DNA from: Marsupella aquatica | Taxonomy: Eukaryota; Marchantiophyta | Direction: 5' to 3' | Length of the DNA stretch: 64,000 bases | Assembly (NCBI GenBank): GCA_973895155.1 | Contig: OZ316895.1 | Coordinates: forward strand, 17,174,001 to 17,238,000 | Part shown: one piece after another, positions 21,246 through 34,112 of the stretch | Position numbering within the stretch: the stretch's first letter is position 1 | Layout of the letters: each line of letters opens with the position of its first letter | Notes under the pieces: generated by a model | What the model was told of the DNA's origin: nothing | What the model saw: only the letters and a program-made list of their open reading frames with translations | Databases searched by the model: none | Translations under genes and position numbers: made by a program

Positions 21246-24063
21246 TTCCACATGTAGTCCACGGTTTGAATGATTTCTCTTCAACTTTCCCTCTATGGCC
21301 TTTCTGACGTGATCTGTCCAGCCTTCTTCTGCACAGGGTTTCAGCTCTCAATTTTGTTTTTTCCACGGCCCCTTTGTGCAGCAACAGTCGGGTTTGTTCT
21401 AAAATATTCCTTTCATCGCCTCATCAGCATGGCTTTTACGTCCATAATTCAATCTCATCTGTAGTTGCTTTCTGGTCCATCTCCAAGTGGTCATGGTAAG
21501 CTTTTTGTACAGTACTGTTCGGAATTTCAATTTTGCATGAGATGTTGATTTCGTAAGAGAGACACTCTCTCGAACGAGTAGAGGAGGTTTTCTTGCAGGT
21601 GCAGGATACTCGTACGGGCTGGTGACATGTTTTAGTTGTCGCCATGACTTTTCGGACGTCGTGGCAATTCAGTAATATGGAAGTTTCGTTTATCGTTTTT
21701 GCTTTCATTCGGTGTACTGGTATGCAACATCCACAACTCCCTTGACCTACGTCCTCCATAGGGGCACCATGCTGACCATGCGTGTAGCTGTTTTTATTTC
21801 TTGTCATTCATTCAGTAATCCAAACTTCTCGAGTTGCGTTTCTCAGTTGAGACTTGGACTGATAGTGCATCAAGTAAGAGCAGGTGAGTTTTTTGTGGTT
21901 TGCGCTGATCTGGAGTGGATAAGTGGGAGCTCCTTAGTATTCGTCAACGCTACGACCGCGATTTGTGTTTGAGGCCGATTCCATGTTACATACATGGTCA
22001 GAGTTTACCCTCCTGGGAGTCAGAAAAAACAGTGAGGAGTAGAATTCAGTATTTTGGGGATTGGAAGCCCTGATAGTTTACGACAAGGACTCTGTTAGAC
22101 GCTGTTATTGACAGCTGGTAATAGCTGGAATTCTGCGGTAGTAATTGTAATGTGAGTTTATTCCTCTAAAACTTCCGCTTCCTTTTGTGCTGGCTCTTGT
22201 GGAAGCTGGTCCGTAAGCTTTGGAATGGTCTACTACGTCCGAGTTTGAGACTGTTGTCAAGATATGTCGGAAGCCTAGAGGTGAGAATCTGGACGACCTG
22301 GTCAAAACTACGAAGTCCTTTCTAGAGAGTGGTTTTAAGGTGAATTTGGTTCTGATGACCGAGCAGCATTTTGTAGATGGATCCCTTGACACGGTTTCAA
22401 AGCAAGGATGATGGTGACTACATCCACGGCCTCTGCAAATCTCAATTTATTGAATATCAGGGTGAAAGGCCTCCCTTTCACATATACAGTTTTGATGACA
22501 CGCTAATAGGCACTGATAGGACAAACAAGAACTCATTTTCTTATCAATACTGCAAGCCAAGCGAAGAAGCACACCCGACTGTGTATGGAAACCCTGTCTA
22601 ATTATTAAACCACCAGTGGCCATATATGATGGAAGTGTCCTAGACTTCCCTCTTTGTCCTAGTCTCACTCACTTTCTTCCCCTTCCACAATTTCAGGAGA
22701 AATATACTTCTGATGGGTGGAACTTGGTAGACCCGGGTCAGATGATGGAGAGCAGCCCATAATACGTGGTGAGTGTGCGCAAGAGTCCATTATAGGGAAT
22801 GAGAGCACAGAACAAATTAGGTTTCACTTGATGAAGTCCACAAGACATGATGAGCTTGCACAGGAGTCCATTACAGGAAATGAGCACAAGGAACAAACTA
22901 GGATCTATGAAGATTTTTCAAGTAAAAGAGAGCCATGGAGAGAATTGAACATGTCAAGAATCCATGGGTTGTCCTAACAATTATGCGTGGTTTCAAGGCT
23001 TCCAGCACTTTACGACACACATGAGCTGTTCCTCAAGAAGGGGTACGATCACTCTGGGCATGGTTGCAAGGCTTCCGGCAATAGGACACACATGACCTGT
23101 TCCTCAAGAAGGGGTAAGATCACTCTGGGTGCAGGATCTCTAAATGTCATGTGTCTTTGGAAGTTGGACACTACTGACAGTCTAGATCTCTAAGCACATC
23201 CAAAAGAAAAGAAAAGTGAAGATGTTCTGATGCACTGGGCTACGTGTGAGTGACCTGTAGAGGGAAGCAACTGGTAGAGGGAATGGGTGAACATGAGGAA
23301 AACCAAAGCATGAACCCTCTCATGAGTGTGTCTTTCTCCGGTGCCAAGTGGGTGGATTTGAGGAAATGTTCACCTAAAGGATGGAATCAAGCATTGTCCA
23401 ATGGCAAGTTTCTACTGATCTCTGAGCTTATGGTTTCTATTAGGGTGCCTCAGATTTCAGTGGCTGGCTGAGTGACGAATTCAGGGTTGAATCCCATAAC
23501 TCTAGTTGCCAGACCGAGTTAAGGATATAAAAAATCAAGGGTAGCATTGACCTGCCCCATGAGGCAGGGGTTACAGCCTAACCTTGTCTCAATCATGTGA
23601 ACTGTGATCGTAAGGTTATTGGTTAAAGGTTGAGCCCGCAGGCCTTCCTTTTGGAGCCAGATAGGCCCCCAAAACTTTTGTGGGAGGTCACATCAGTCTT
23701 GAGTTATGGGAAGACTTTACATTGGTATTAATGCTGAGTTCTGAGGCAGTCAACCAGCCCAAGCATGAAGTTGCGAATCCCGGGTTGCTCACCTATGATG
23801 GTATTCAAATTGTGCTGCATGATGCTGGTACTTCTTGTGCATGAGCTGCTGCTTTGATTCCACCAACTTCTTACACTCCAAGATTAATTACGTCCAAAAG
23901 TGGAGGCAAAGGCTTGGGCTCTATTGTGAATTGAGGTTGGTGGGAGCTATTGTAGGACTGGTGACAGTCCGGCAGTATAGGTTTTTGGAACTTTTGGAAA
24001 CTGGCCCAACAAGAAAATGAAGTTGTTCTTATAGACACTCTTGATCATCCACTGGGTCTTCCT
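21246..24063. other. 3' region of the HMG/AT-hook gene and two local duplications
   Basis: No second gene is convincing. A ~85-bp unit is duplicated at about 22775-22825 and 22855-22905 (AAGAGTCCATTATAGGGAATGAG / AGGAGTCCATTACAGGAAATGAG). A ~72-bp unit is duplicated at about 22988-23058 and 23060-23131 (CACATGA.CTGTTCCTCAAGAAGGGGTA and GATCACTCTGGG). Reading frames between 21.4 and 22.6 kb are open but unrecognised; they may be 3' untranslated sequence. Confidence 0.5.
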
Positions 24064-24324
24064 GGGTCCTCTCTTATGTTCTTTTCACCCATCACACACA
24101 AATAAGTCTATAGGTTTGTAATGGGTTTAGTGTAAAACTTACAAATTTTTGTGGAAGAACTTATGTCTTTTATTCAACATTTATAAGAAAAAACAGGGTT
24201 TACAGAATTGTTTCTGGAATATTCCAAAAAGGTTGACATGCTAAGATTTTCCTTGATATTTAGGGTGTTTATATATTATCCAAAACATTGCGCGTGATAT
24301 GAGGATTGCCTTAGAGGAGGCCCC
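24064..24324 (+). mobile_element. MITE family 1, copy 2
   Basis: Starts near TGGGTCCTCTCTT and ends GAGGAGGCCCC. It keeps the subterminal GCGCGTGATATGAGGA block and TTAGGGTGTTTATATATTATCC near the right end, as in the other three copies. More diverged in the middle. No ORF. Confidence 0.65.
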
Positions 24325-25369
24325 TGAACTTAGTCCCCCTCCCCATGGGGTTCGCAAAAAGAAAACTTCTTCAAAACTCCCGATTATCCATGGTAGTTAG
24401 TTTGGTGATTACGAACTGTCTAGTTAATGCGAATAATTCAAATTCTTGAATTTAAATGATGTTTTTGTTTCAGACTTCATCTCATGTTCCATCAATTGAT
24501 TTTACATCAACAATAACTTCTCGACTCTTCAGCTTGTTAGAATGGAGGGAAGTCCAAGTGATGTGCTGCTCACCATATTGAATACACTAATGAAACTTTG
24601 TTCTCAGTTTGAGACTTTAGGTTGTAATATATCCAGGAGTACCTTAGAACTTTAGTAATCCAAGTGGGATGAACTAGCAGGCAACTGGTTTCCACCACTT
24701 GTTTCTAGCTTCTAGAGAGGCTTCAAGAAATAAAATAATGCATTTGGGCTAGAATCTCCCTCAAGGAGTTGACTTTGTGTATTTCTCCAACAGCATCTGC
24801 GATTCTGATCTAATTTAAATACCTCTATTTTCAGAAGAATATTCTAGCCAAAAATATTCATACTTTGAATGTTAAATGACCTAATTTTTTTATAAAAAAC
24901 TACAAAATAAAGAACATTTTTAATGTTTGTGTTGTAAAGTAACACTCTTATTTGTACCTAAGCTTTATAGAACTTTGGTTAGAATAGTATGCAATTAGTT
25001 CGTGGACCCCCTTTTACATTTTTTAGGCCTTGTTTGAGTAAAAAGAATGTATGTGATATTAGCTTTAACTCAAGTTGTGAGAGGCTACTATGGTCCAAAT
25101 TTCTTTTGTATCATATATTATTATGATGAGATAGTTTGACAAATTTTAATGAAAGTATAGGAGAAATTACCTCATACAAATGTGATTTTGCAATCTTCTT
25201 CATAATGACCAGAAAAATAAGGGCGTTTAGCTTGAGTTTTGAGAGGCTAATATGGTCCATAATGCTCTGCTAGCACACATTAAAACACTTAAGATCTATG
25301 AGACTTTTTCACTAATTTTAGAACATGAATTAATAAATAGTCGCGGAACTCGACTACCTTAACACTTAG
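24325..25369. other. AT-rich, no gene recognised
   Basis: Contains AATTAGTTCGTGGACCCCC at about 24986-25005, the short motif also seen near 12700 and 35772. A partially repeated phrase, GAGAGGCTA.TATGGTCC, occurs near 25079 and 25240. Nothing else supported. Confidence 0.4.
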
Positions 25370-26890
25370 CTCCGGCGTCGCTGACTCCGACGCCGAGCTC
25401 CCTTATGGTCCAGGCCCGGATAGGCCATCCGGGGAGGACTTAGCATGGCCCCTTGCCTCGCCAGTGCCACATCCGGGCCATGCTAAGTCCTCCCTTATGG
25501 TCCAGGCCTGGATAAGCAATGAGATGTGGCACTGGCGAGGCAAGGGGCCAAGCTGGGGACACAAACTAAGGAATTGGACTAGCCTATGGCTGGTCGGGTC
25601 AAGGGGAAATGGGCCGGGCTCATGGAGGGCCATCCGGACCGTCGGATGGGCTTTGAGTTCTGAGGGCTTGGAAGTGAGCTCTTCTTGGGCCCAAGGCCAA
25701 TGGAGTTGACGCCATTGGCAACGGACGCTTGGGGCGCAAGTTGTGGCCCGAGCCAGGTTGGGCTGATAGGGGGCCCCGAGCGGCGATCAGACCTGAGGGC
25801 CTAGGCATGAGCACTGGGTCGGCCCGGTCACAACGGGCTAAGGCACTCCGCTTGCAGATGCCTATCAAGAAAGTTATGGGCGTTGCCAGTTGGTGGCGCT
25901 CCCATTATGCGCGATGGGATCCAGGTTGGGGGCCAAATGTTTAGGGACCAAAACTGGTCTGGGGTGGCAGGTCTCCAGAAGCATATATGAGGGGAGTGGT
26001 GTCTCCCTGAGGGCTAAGGGTGAGCCGAAGTCGTGAGCCGCGGCGGTCGCGACTCTAAGGGAAACCGCCAAACGGAAACGGCGATATCTTCCCAACGGGA
26101 AGTCCGTTGGAGGACTTCTTAGGTGCGTTGGAAAGCTCTTGAGGAGGTCTTCGCCCTTCTGAGCTCAGCTGGGTCTTGGGGTGCCATGGGTTCTCGTGGT
26201 TTGCGGGTGTTAGCTCGCCCGTTTACCAAATCCTGCCGAACAGCAGCCAAGCCGCGTTCAGCCTCCCATGGGAGCTTGCGTTGGGGAGGCAAGGCCAAGT
26301 AGGTATGGAGGCTGAGTCCCAAGGGCGCTCGGTCCCTACACCATCAGTGGGGCAAATCGGGAGTCGGTGTTAGAGTCGGGGCCGTTCTGGTCCTGGCGTG
26401 TTGAGACAAGCCTGGGACAAGCTTTAGGACAAGCTACGCTATTTGGGCCATGAGCAGGTCCTGAGGTCAGGGCGGTCAGTTGGTGATGGATAGGTACGAG
26501 GGGGAACCCGGGCCGCGCCCAAGGAAGGAGCTGTCCTGGACGGACAGTGGGCGTGGGTTTTGGTTCCGGCTTATGTCATCGGGAGGACCTATTGCTGACC
26601 TATTTACCAACGTCTGTTGAGCTTGAGTTAGGATGCTAAACTTGGCGAGTTCTAGATCCTGAAGGGTTACTTACCGAGGTACGTGGTGGCTTGTGCAGAC
26701 AGTGAGGACCGTTGAGTAGCGGTCGTGTAGGAGAGCAAGTGCGGCTTCGTATGGGAGGGGCCGCTGGAGGTGCAAGGGGCACTAGGGTGCTTGCTCGAGG
26801 TATTCCGTGGAGGCGTTCGGGCACCAGGGGCACTTAGGCGTGAGTACTGGGATTGGTGAGGGCGCTGGGTGGCTAGGTCCACCACTTAAA
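25370..26890. other. GC-rich island with overlapping palindromes
   Basis: About 1.5 kb with clearly higher G+C than both flanks. Inverted arms 25434-25451 and 25475-25492 are perfect over 18 bp. A second, longer pair, 25447-25472 and 25524-25549, is perfect over 26 bp and overlaps the first. A ~25-bp direct repeat (CTCCCTTATGGTCCAGGCC) lies at 25398 and 25490. Further right, a segment near 26075-26150 reads CAACGGGAAGTCCGTTGGAGG then GCGTTGGAAAGCTCTTGAGG, a style I associate with plant LTR sequences, though this is a weak memory. Open frames here are a by-product of GC content. Nature unresolved. Confidence 0.6.
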
Positions 26891-27800
26891 CCCAAGGCAC
26901 AGTTTTGTTTAGGTTAGTTGATTTGGGCATTGGATGACACTATATTTGACCATTAAATTGCCCTGGGCACTCAATTTGAGTTGAGAAGGCTATTTTCTCC
27001 AGATCAATTGAGAAATTTGCTTTTCTCAACAAAACCCTAAGCTTTCTAGTAGCTGAGTCCTCTTTGTAGAATATTTGTCACCCAATTTGTCAATGTACAT
27101 TCAAATAATTGGAAAGTCTGGAGATTTCACTGAAATCTGACTTGACTTTGGCAAGTTTTGAATTAGAGGTTGATAGCCTCATGACCTTGACGCATCTATT
27201 CACCAAATGGAGAAAGGTAGCGCTTAAGCTTTCAAAAGAGAGAAGTCTGATTAGGAAGAGAAGATGGTAGTCATGTTGTGTTTGACAAATATGATAGATT
27301 TTAAAGCTTGCATTGTTTAGATTAGGTTTTCTCACAAAATCATTGTGGACCCATTCAGCCATGGCCTGAGAAGTTTGACATTTTTTCAACTTGACATTTT
27401 TTCAACTGCTACAGGAATATTTTGCTTTGCAAGCCAAAGTCAACAGCATGGTTATCACAAGTAGTTGTCAAAATAAGGCCTTTTTGCTACATGCAACCAA
27501 ATTCTCAAACTACGAGAGTCAATAGTCAATCCGTGGTAAGCCCATTTGAAACCAGATCAATGTTTGATCAAATGAATTGTATCAATTCATTGAGTTCAAG
27601 TTCCGACCATAGCTGGCAGTTTGCATCAATTGCAAAATGCTAGAAACCTTACTCCATGTGCCAATTACCCTTTAACAAGCCCAGAGAGGCATGACTTTGT
27701 GGTAGCTCATTTAAGTAGTGACTAATAGATCTTGAGTTCAACTATTGTGATTGACTTTTCCCTTTATGTGGGGTTTCACAGATTTCCCCGTTAATTACCC
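26891..27800. other. AT-rich, no gene recognised
   Basis: The minus-strand frame at about 27090-27389 is open for 99 codons but shows no family motif. Not called. Confidence 0.4.
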
Positions 27801-28124
27801 TTTAACAAGGAAGTTATAAGTTAGTCATTAATCATTGCTTATTATATGAAATATTTTTTAAACTTTTAATTTAATTACGTTTAAAAATTAGATACGTATC
27901 TAAAACGGTTACATAGTGACAGTTTTACCCGTCTTGCTCTTTGCATTTCTAAATGTTTACATTTCTTTTTATGGCATGGCGTCCCAAAAGTTACACCCAA
28001 ATTGATACAAACACGAATTAAAACTGTAAGTTTGATTCACAAAACTGATAAGTCTTGTTTGTTGGTGATGTGGCATGCTCCGGTGCCAGGAAGTTTGGAA
28101 GGGACATCTCATGGGGTCCGCAAA
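27801..28124 (+). repeat. Dispersed repeat family 2, copy
   Basis: About 324 bp. Starts TTTAACAAGGAAGTTATAAG and ends CTCATGGGGTCCGCAA. Near-collinear with 36274-36610 through AAAACGGTTACA.AGTGACA, CCGTCTTGCTCTTTGCATTT, TTACACCCAAATTGA.ACAAAC and GTTTGATTCACAAAACTGA. Ends are not inverted repeats. Class unknown; non-coding. Confidence 0.8.
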
Positions 28125-28929
28125 TACTTAATTTGGATTGCATTCTGGTTGTGGAAAATAAGAAAATAGTAAATATTAAGTGGAAAGATAATAAGACAAA
28201 TGATTTCTCATCGTATTTCTAATTGCCTTGGTCAATTTTGAACATATGGGGGAAATAAGATACTTTGGATATGATGTAATACTCAGTTTTCTAAACAAGC
28301 CTGAGTTGTAGCCAAAGGCCAACCCTGCAATTTGAATATGATATGAGATACTTGGATCCAGCCTGGTATCCTGCAAAAGTTGCAAAGCCTTTGAGACAAA
28401 AAAGAGTTATAGCACCTGAACTACACAGCAAAAGTTTGCAGAGACTTCCAGACAAAACAAGTGTATAGAACACCTCAACCACCCTGACAAAAATATTGTA
28501 AGATAGATCTGTTATTAGACAACGTGTAGTGCACACTTCCATGTGACTCTCCAAGCCTGCATGCAATCCATTGGTGGAGAATACATTCTTTATCTAAATG
28601 TCACATGTGAAGGTTAAGGTGTGCAGGTGGGGGATGCTCTTGGTGACAATTCAATGGAGTCCTTCCACGGCTTTCCATATAGCCGAATATGTGAAATTGC
28701 TGGGTAATTGGAGAGGTGGGCGCAGATGATGTGCAGTAGTGGTACAATAACTGTCAATGTAGTGGTTTAGTGGACCGATACTAGAATGATGATGAAATAC
28801 TTGGCACTACGAAAATGAACTTAAGTGGTTCTGGAAATTTCACGTTGTGGAGTTTTCATCATGATCACCAAACTCTGGAAAACGTCCATAGCTACTTGAA
28901 TATCAGCTCGTAAAGAAAATCTAGAGGAG
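28125..28929. other. Left part of a segmental duplication
   Basis: From about 28480, blocks match 33040 onward, including CACCCTGACAAAAAT.TTGTA, TTAG..AACGTGTA and GCATGCA.TC.ATGG. The match continues into the oxygenase remnant at 28930-29335. No gene of its own seen. Confidence 0.5.
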
Positions 28930-29335
28930 AGTGGCTGTCTTTGGTCAAGCTGTTAAATCATCGCAGAGAGCCTCGATCCTTTAATTAATGAACGTGCTGT
29001 CCTGTCGTTGCGATGAAGATTCAATGTATTACACTTTGGGCTTACTCCACGGGAGATAGAAGAAGCCCATGACCAGACCAACAGTTTCTCTAACCCGTTC
29101 TCTAACAGCCATCCAGACGCTCTTGTCGGCTTTTACTATGATCCGGTCAGAAATACTGCTGATTCTTGGGAGATCGATTTCTTCCTTGCGTGGTGGCAGC
29201 AACTTTAATGTAATTGTAGTGACAGCCAGCGTTGTCAGTGTGCCCGACGCTGGAGGCTTTCCGCTTCCTGGCCGGCTGGGTAGCTCTGGACTGTAGTCGT
29301 TGTCTCGAGGGAGTTTTCTGTCATACTTGTCCATG
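28930..29335 (-). pseudogene. Truncated copy of the 2OG/Fe(II) oxygenase gene
   Basis: Aligned with the intact gene at 34113-35583, this copy keeps the C-terminal end (RISSISDR then KSVWMAVRERV, stop at 29029-29031) and the iron-binding segment. GHTDN is present only in a different frame from the rest, so the copy is shifted. The DNA between the HTD region and the C-terminal region, about 330 bp of coding sequence in the intact gene, is deleted. The N-terminal exons are absent. The 3' flank (CACGGGAGATAGAAGAAGCCCATG) also matches. The remnant preserves a C-terminal VMGFFYLPW tail that in the intact gene lies past its present stop. Confidence 0.85.
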
Positions 29336-30617
29336 AGAGATAGACTGATTAGGTTCTGACAAAAATATGAGGAGTGACCGATTTTTAAGGCAAGAATGCT
29401 GCGAACAGTCTAATTTATTCATCAATGTACTGTAGATAGTAATCTAATTCTTTGGAATCGCTACCGCAAAAGCATGCAATGAGATGCCCTTTGACATACT
29501 GGGAATAAACTGATTGACAAAACCCACAGTTAAGGGGCAAAATCCATCGACAGGTGCCACAGTTTGGGTTCGTCGGAAATTTTTCATGGATAGATCATAG
29601 ATGGGAATAAATACATCGACAAATTAATGCCACAGCTTTGAGTTTGGCGTTACACCTGCAGCCTTCAGGTGGACCGTTCTGGTTAAACACATTTACTATT
29701 CTCTTGGGTGTCGCTCTTAGATTAGATGCCCCCAAAAACTCATTTATTATAATCCTGTGGGTCTCACTCTTAGATCCCAGCCATTACATTTTTATATGGA
29801 CCAAAAAGTTATGTGTAAGAAAAACTAAAATTTAAAAAATCTTGGGTTTTCAGTTGATGGAAAATGTTTGGTTAACCCTTGCAATTATGTGGATCCATGC
29901 CCATTAGTTGATGCAACTCATGTCTACACCTTCTATGCATGATGGGCAGCACATGATAACAGGTGGCATTGATTGACAGGATCCAATAGGCAGCATTGCA
30001 GCAATAAATGAACTTCCCGGACCCACTTGTCCAAAATTGGGTGCAGAATCAGCCTTCGGGGTGCATGATATTACCAAAATTTTCTACTTTAGGAACTGAG
30101 ATGCTCTGTAAAAATTAGGATTCCACAAGGCTCCCATAGATTAACATCCGAGCCAGTAGCTCCGTAGAGGCAAAATTACTACTCCATGTAACAAGGGCAA
30201 AATCTCTTTGGAAAACAAGATTCTACAACAACCAATTCTCCAAGTAGTACTGCCACTTTACGAAATATCAAGGCCTTAAACTCTCAAGGTAGTGTGTCCA
30301 AAAACACCTTAGCCTTTTTGAGAATATAATTCAAATTTGTTTTTGACCTTGAGCAAACAATACTTAGAGTAAAATTTGAAGCAGGATTTGTAGGCCTCAT
30401 TCTACTAAGAATTTAATTTACCAGAAAGACCCAAAAAGGTCGTTAAAGATCTAAATATTTTTAATTTTATTTTCACGAGCTTCTTATTAAATTCTAGAAA
30501 CAGGGGATGCATATATTAACTATCTCAAGGGAGAAGGTTTCCAGGAGAATGAACCAAAACTTGCAATCAATAGTGATTTTGCCAAGGACACAGTATCATT
30601 CAGACAGAAGTGGTGAT
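29336..30617. other. No gene recognised
   Basis: AT-rich, with a repeated phrase GTGTCGCTCTTAGAT / GGTCTCACTCTTAGAT near 29707 and 29760. Nothing else supported. Confidence 0.4.
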
Positions 30618-31346
30618 CTAGCTACCATCTTCCCCCGAACACAGTGCCCGGGCGTTGCGTTTGAAAGTTGAAATTTTTTAGTCTTGGTAAGAAAAAGTAA
30701 TTTTAACTTGAACACAACGTCATTTTAACACAACGCCCAGGCGTTGTGTTCGAATATGGCGTTGCGTTTGAATATGACATTGTGTTTGAATATTCAGGGT
30801 TGTGTTTCAGTTTTTCCTAATCTTGACAACATTGAGCACAAAAAGTGCAAGTTCATGAATTACAATCAAAGCATAAGCAAAGTAAACAAAAAGCTGTTGA
30901 TAACCTTCACATGTTGACAACAATGCTAGGAGCAATATTTCCCACACATACCCAATTGAAATGGCACTTGACAACTCTGCAAATAGTTACATCCATGTGC
31001 AAACCCGTAGAAATCAGAAAATGCATGATTTTCTAAGTAGTTATTTTATTGTCTCACCAAATTTGGCCAGGGCTGAAATGGTCCGGAAGCATTAGCCTTT
31101 CATTCCTGCTTACACCCTAAATTCTATGCCAGGTATCATTCCTGCTTACATCCTAAATTCATCACAATGCCTAAATTTGAACACAACGTCACTATTCAAA
31201 CACAACGACTCAAGGTAAAAAAATTCCAAAACATAGTGCCGAAACTCAAACACAACGCCCTGGGCGCACTATTCGAATATAACGCACATGGCCCACTATT
31301 CAAATATATTGCCTGGATGCTGTGTTCGGGGGAAGACGGTAACTAG
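30618..31346. mobile_element. Foldback DNA transposon, 729 bp
   Basis: The ends are long imperfect inverted repeats: CTAGCTACCATCTTCCCCCG then AACACAG at 30618, and on the minus strand CTAGTTACCGTCTTCCCCCG then AACACAG at 31346. TGAT flanks both sides (30614-30617 and 31347-31350) as a possible 4-bp target duplication. Each arm contains several copies of an AACACAACGYC / GCGTTGTGTTYGAATA motif facing inward, spanning about 30640-30820 and 31180-31320. The middle has no recognised ORF. A non-autonomous element; the superfamily is unassigned. Confidence 0.8.
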
Positions 31347-31402
31347 TGATATGCTAATTTTTGGATGGAAGTGATGCGAGGTCAGGCCAACAACAGGGTA
31401 CT

Positions 31403-31688
31403 TTCTTGGCGGCCTCACTCCAAGGGGGTCTCATATCATTCGCAAAGTTTTGGAGGAATAAATAACCTTAAACCTAAATAAGTAAATAAGGTGTTTTGTT
31501 TACCCTTAATGTTCTAGAATATTCTTGGAATATTCTCATATTTGGTTTAAAAAACACTATGGATTAATTATAATTATTACCCTAGTGTTCTTCCACAAAA
31601 AATTAAAATCTTTTACTAAAACCAATAAAAAACCCCATACTTATTCGCGCGTGATGGACTGGAAGTAAAGAAAACCAGGACCCCAAGA
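31403..31688 (-). mobile_element. MITE family 1, copy 3 with target duplication
   Basis: Inverted relative to the other copies. The ends read TTCTTGGCGGCCTCACTCC and, on the other strand, TCTTGGGGTCCTGG, so terminal inverted repeats of about 11-12 bp are visible. The perfect 5-bp GTACT flanks it (31398-31402 and 31689-31693). Interior GAATATTC.CATATTTGG and TATTCGCGCGTGAT match the family. It lies 56 bp from the foldback element. Confidence 0.78.
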
Positions 31689-31693
31689 GTACT

Positions 31694-33531
31694 TTTTGGA
31701 TAAGAATGTCAAAAATAGTCTCAAAATATAATTTTGTGTTTCTGTCCATGGTAGCTTTACAAACAATGTATCTGTCCATCAAGGCTCAAATTTCAGGAGA
31801 AACATGACAAAGCCTATGGCTATTAATACAAGTTATGAGGATTATAACGAATGCTAATGGTGAAGGAATATTATGTATGTATATGCACCTTTTTTTAATC
31901 TGTCACCCCTACTGTAGCTATCACAATATATTGTATGAGCTGTCAATTGAAATCACCTATCACAGTGTATTGTATAATTCATTGTTGACTGAAATTAATC
32001 AGTCAACAATGAAGGGGAGGAAAAGTAACTCCCTTTCATTGGGTTGTTTTGCCTTTGGACGTTTTCTGCCTTATGCAGTGTGATATATAATTAATCAAAA
32101 TATACAAGGTAGAATGTCAAATTATGATACATTTGAAACTAACAAAACAGGCACATGAAAAATGTAATTCAAGGGGGGTGATTGAATCTTATGCAAATGA
32201 TATTTCTAAAAGAAATTAAAGTGTCCTCTCATAATAATAATAATAAAACAAAGAGTACACCCTCATAAAGTACGTAAATAAAAAATTTAAATCTCACCAA
32301 AAAATTAAGCATGTCAGGCAGATGCGTTAGGCATATACCAGTGTCAAACATTGTCCAAAAATTATCAGGATTAGCAACTGCCAGATTGAAAATTCCCCCC
32401 AGTAGTTTCTTGCCATTTGTTCGTGTTATTATCACCGATAGATTCCTCAATCATGCAGATTATCAACTAACAGGAAGGATACCACGTATGAACGCACTTC
32501 GAATACAGAAAAGCGCAACGTGGACACAGGCATGGGCAGGCTTGAATGACCCGACTTCTGATAGGAGCTTAGGGATGTAATTGTCTCCAGGGGCTTGGCA
32601 TACTCGGCATTTGGGAACCTATACAATTTATCGGGGGTAATTGTAGGAATCGACAAAGGTGGTATTGGACAAACACTACGTTGCGGAGAAACTGGTGGGT
32701 AGGAAGTAGGTAGGACCTTTAACAATTGCCCCGCTTCAACCGTTTGATATGTATATGTATATATTCTCGTTTGATGAAGTTTGAAGTTTGTGCATTACTG
32801 GACTCAGAGAGGTGTGTATCCGAGTGTGGATCAATAATGAGATTGGTCCAGGTCACGATGGACGCTTTAATATGATGTAACGGTATACTCCCCCAATATT
32901 AAGCTGGGCTTCAATGCATCAGAGCTGAACATAAATGCGAATATTTTGATGAGATTAGGGGTTATTATGTTCGTAACCAAGATTTAAAATTGTTAGCGTA
33001 TTGTGGTCCGGAAACGATAATAAGCACCATTATCCCACACTGCTTCACATTCATGAGGAGCACCTAAACTACGCTGACAAAAATTGTACTAATCTGTTAG
33101 GAAACGTGTAATTTAAACTACGTGACTGTGACTTCCCCAACCCACGCATGCAGTCGATGGACTGTGGAGACTTACTCATATACTTTTCCCCTGCGAAAAT
33201 TTATATGGCTGCAGGTCCATGTGTGGATGCTCGTGGATAGTTTTGGAATTACATTTAAGGTTTCGGAAATTTCATCACTGAAATTCAACCCTGACCAAAA
33301 GAATGCCCTTAACTAGCAAAATATCTGATCACTAGCTACGTACGATTGGGAGAAGAACGACGACTAAACAGGTCACGAGGTTTCCTTTAGATATTTCAGT
33401 CCCTACTTTTAGCACAACATTCATGATTGACTTCAGTCGAAGTTGTTTGTATCTATTCAGCGGATTAGAACTAGTGAGAGCATAATGTGCATTCTTTTGG
33501 CATCGATAACTAAAGGCAGGTTGGATGCCAG
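31694..33531. other. No gene recognised; start of segmental duplication
   Basis: Minus-strand frames at 32229-32725 are open but carry no known motif. From about 33040 the sequence matches 28480 onward. Local AATCAGTCAACAATGAA / TTCATTGTTGACTGAAATT near 31978-32012 is a near-perfect inverted repeat. Confidence 0.4.
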
Positions 33532-33552
33532 CCCCCCCCCCCCCCCCCCCCC
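33532..33552 (+). repeat. Poly-C run of 21
   Basis: An uninterrupted run of 21 cytosines, unusual in this AT-rich setting. It may vary in length between individuals or be imprecise in the assembly. Confidence 0.9.
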
Positions 33553-34112
33553 ACCATTGAAAACTAAATATACAGAGTATATATAGAGAGAGTTGAATAT
33601 AACTCTATGTGATCGATCAAGATGTGCCAATTGGTTTAATTTGCATGCCATTGTTCTCTTCATCACCTTCTCATCGACTACCATGCATGCAATGGAGAAG
33701 AGCGAACAGACGACACAACGGACTGGGAAAAATACTTGCTGGGTTTCACACACTCCATTCCTGAGATGATAAGACGAATTTCAGAGTTGAAAGTAATATT
33801 GGTGATCGCCGGTTAGAATTAAGATCGATGTTTGCTCCAGTGTAATCGTGGTACACACAGTAATCCTGCCCTCGTAATCCTGCCCTCGTTGGATCGAAGC
33901 TGCCAATTTATCACAGAGAAACTTGATCCTGCAATGAAAGTGCTGTCCTGTCCCCGGTCCTGTCCTTTAGATGTAGATTCAATGTCTTACACTTTGGACT
34001 AAGTCCATGGGAGATAGAAGAAGCCCATGATCGGACCAACAGATTGTCTAACCCGTTCTCTAAAAGCCATCCAGACACTCTAATTGTCAGCCTTTTACTT
34101 CCTCGTTATATA
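33553..34112. other. 3' flank of the oxygenase gene
   Basis: The 3' flank is shared with the pseudogene's flank. At about 34012-34100 on the minus strand the old C-terminal tail can still be read (MAFRERVRQSVG then MGFFYLPW). It is separated from the present stop by about 100 bp in which GTGTCTGG is repeated, so the end of the gene has been altered or an intron lies here. Confidence 0.6.

Noticed and set aside
25403-26885. Several open frames of 65-82 codons on both strands
   Set aside because: Explained by high G+C and palindromes; no motif.
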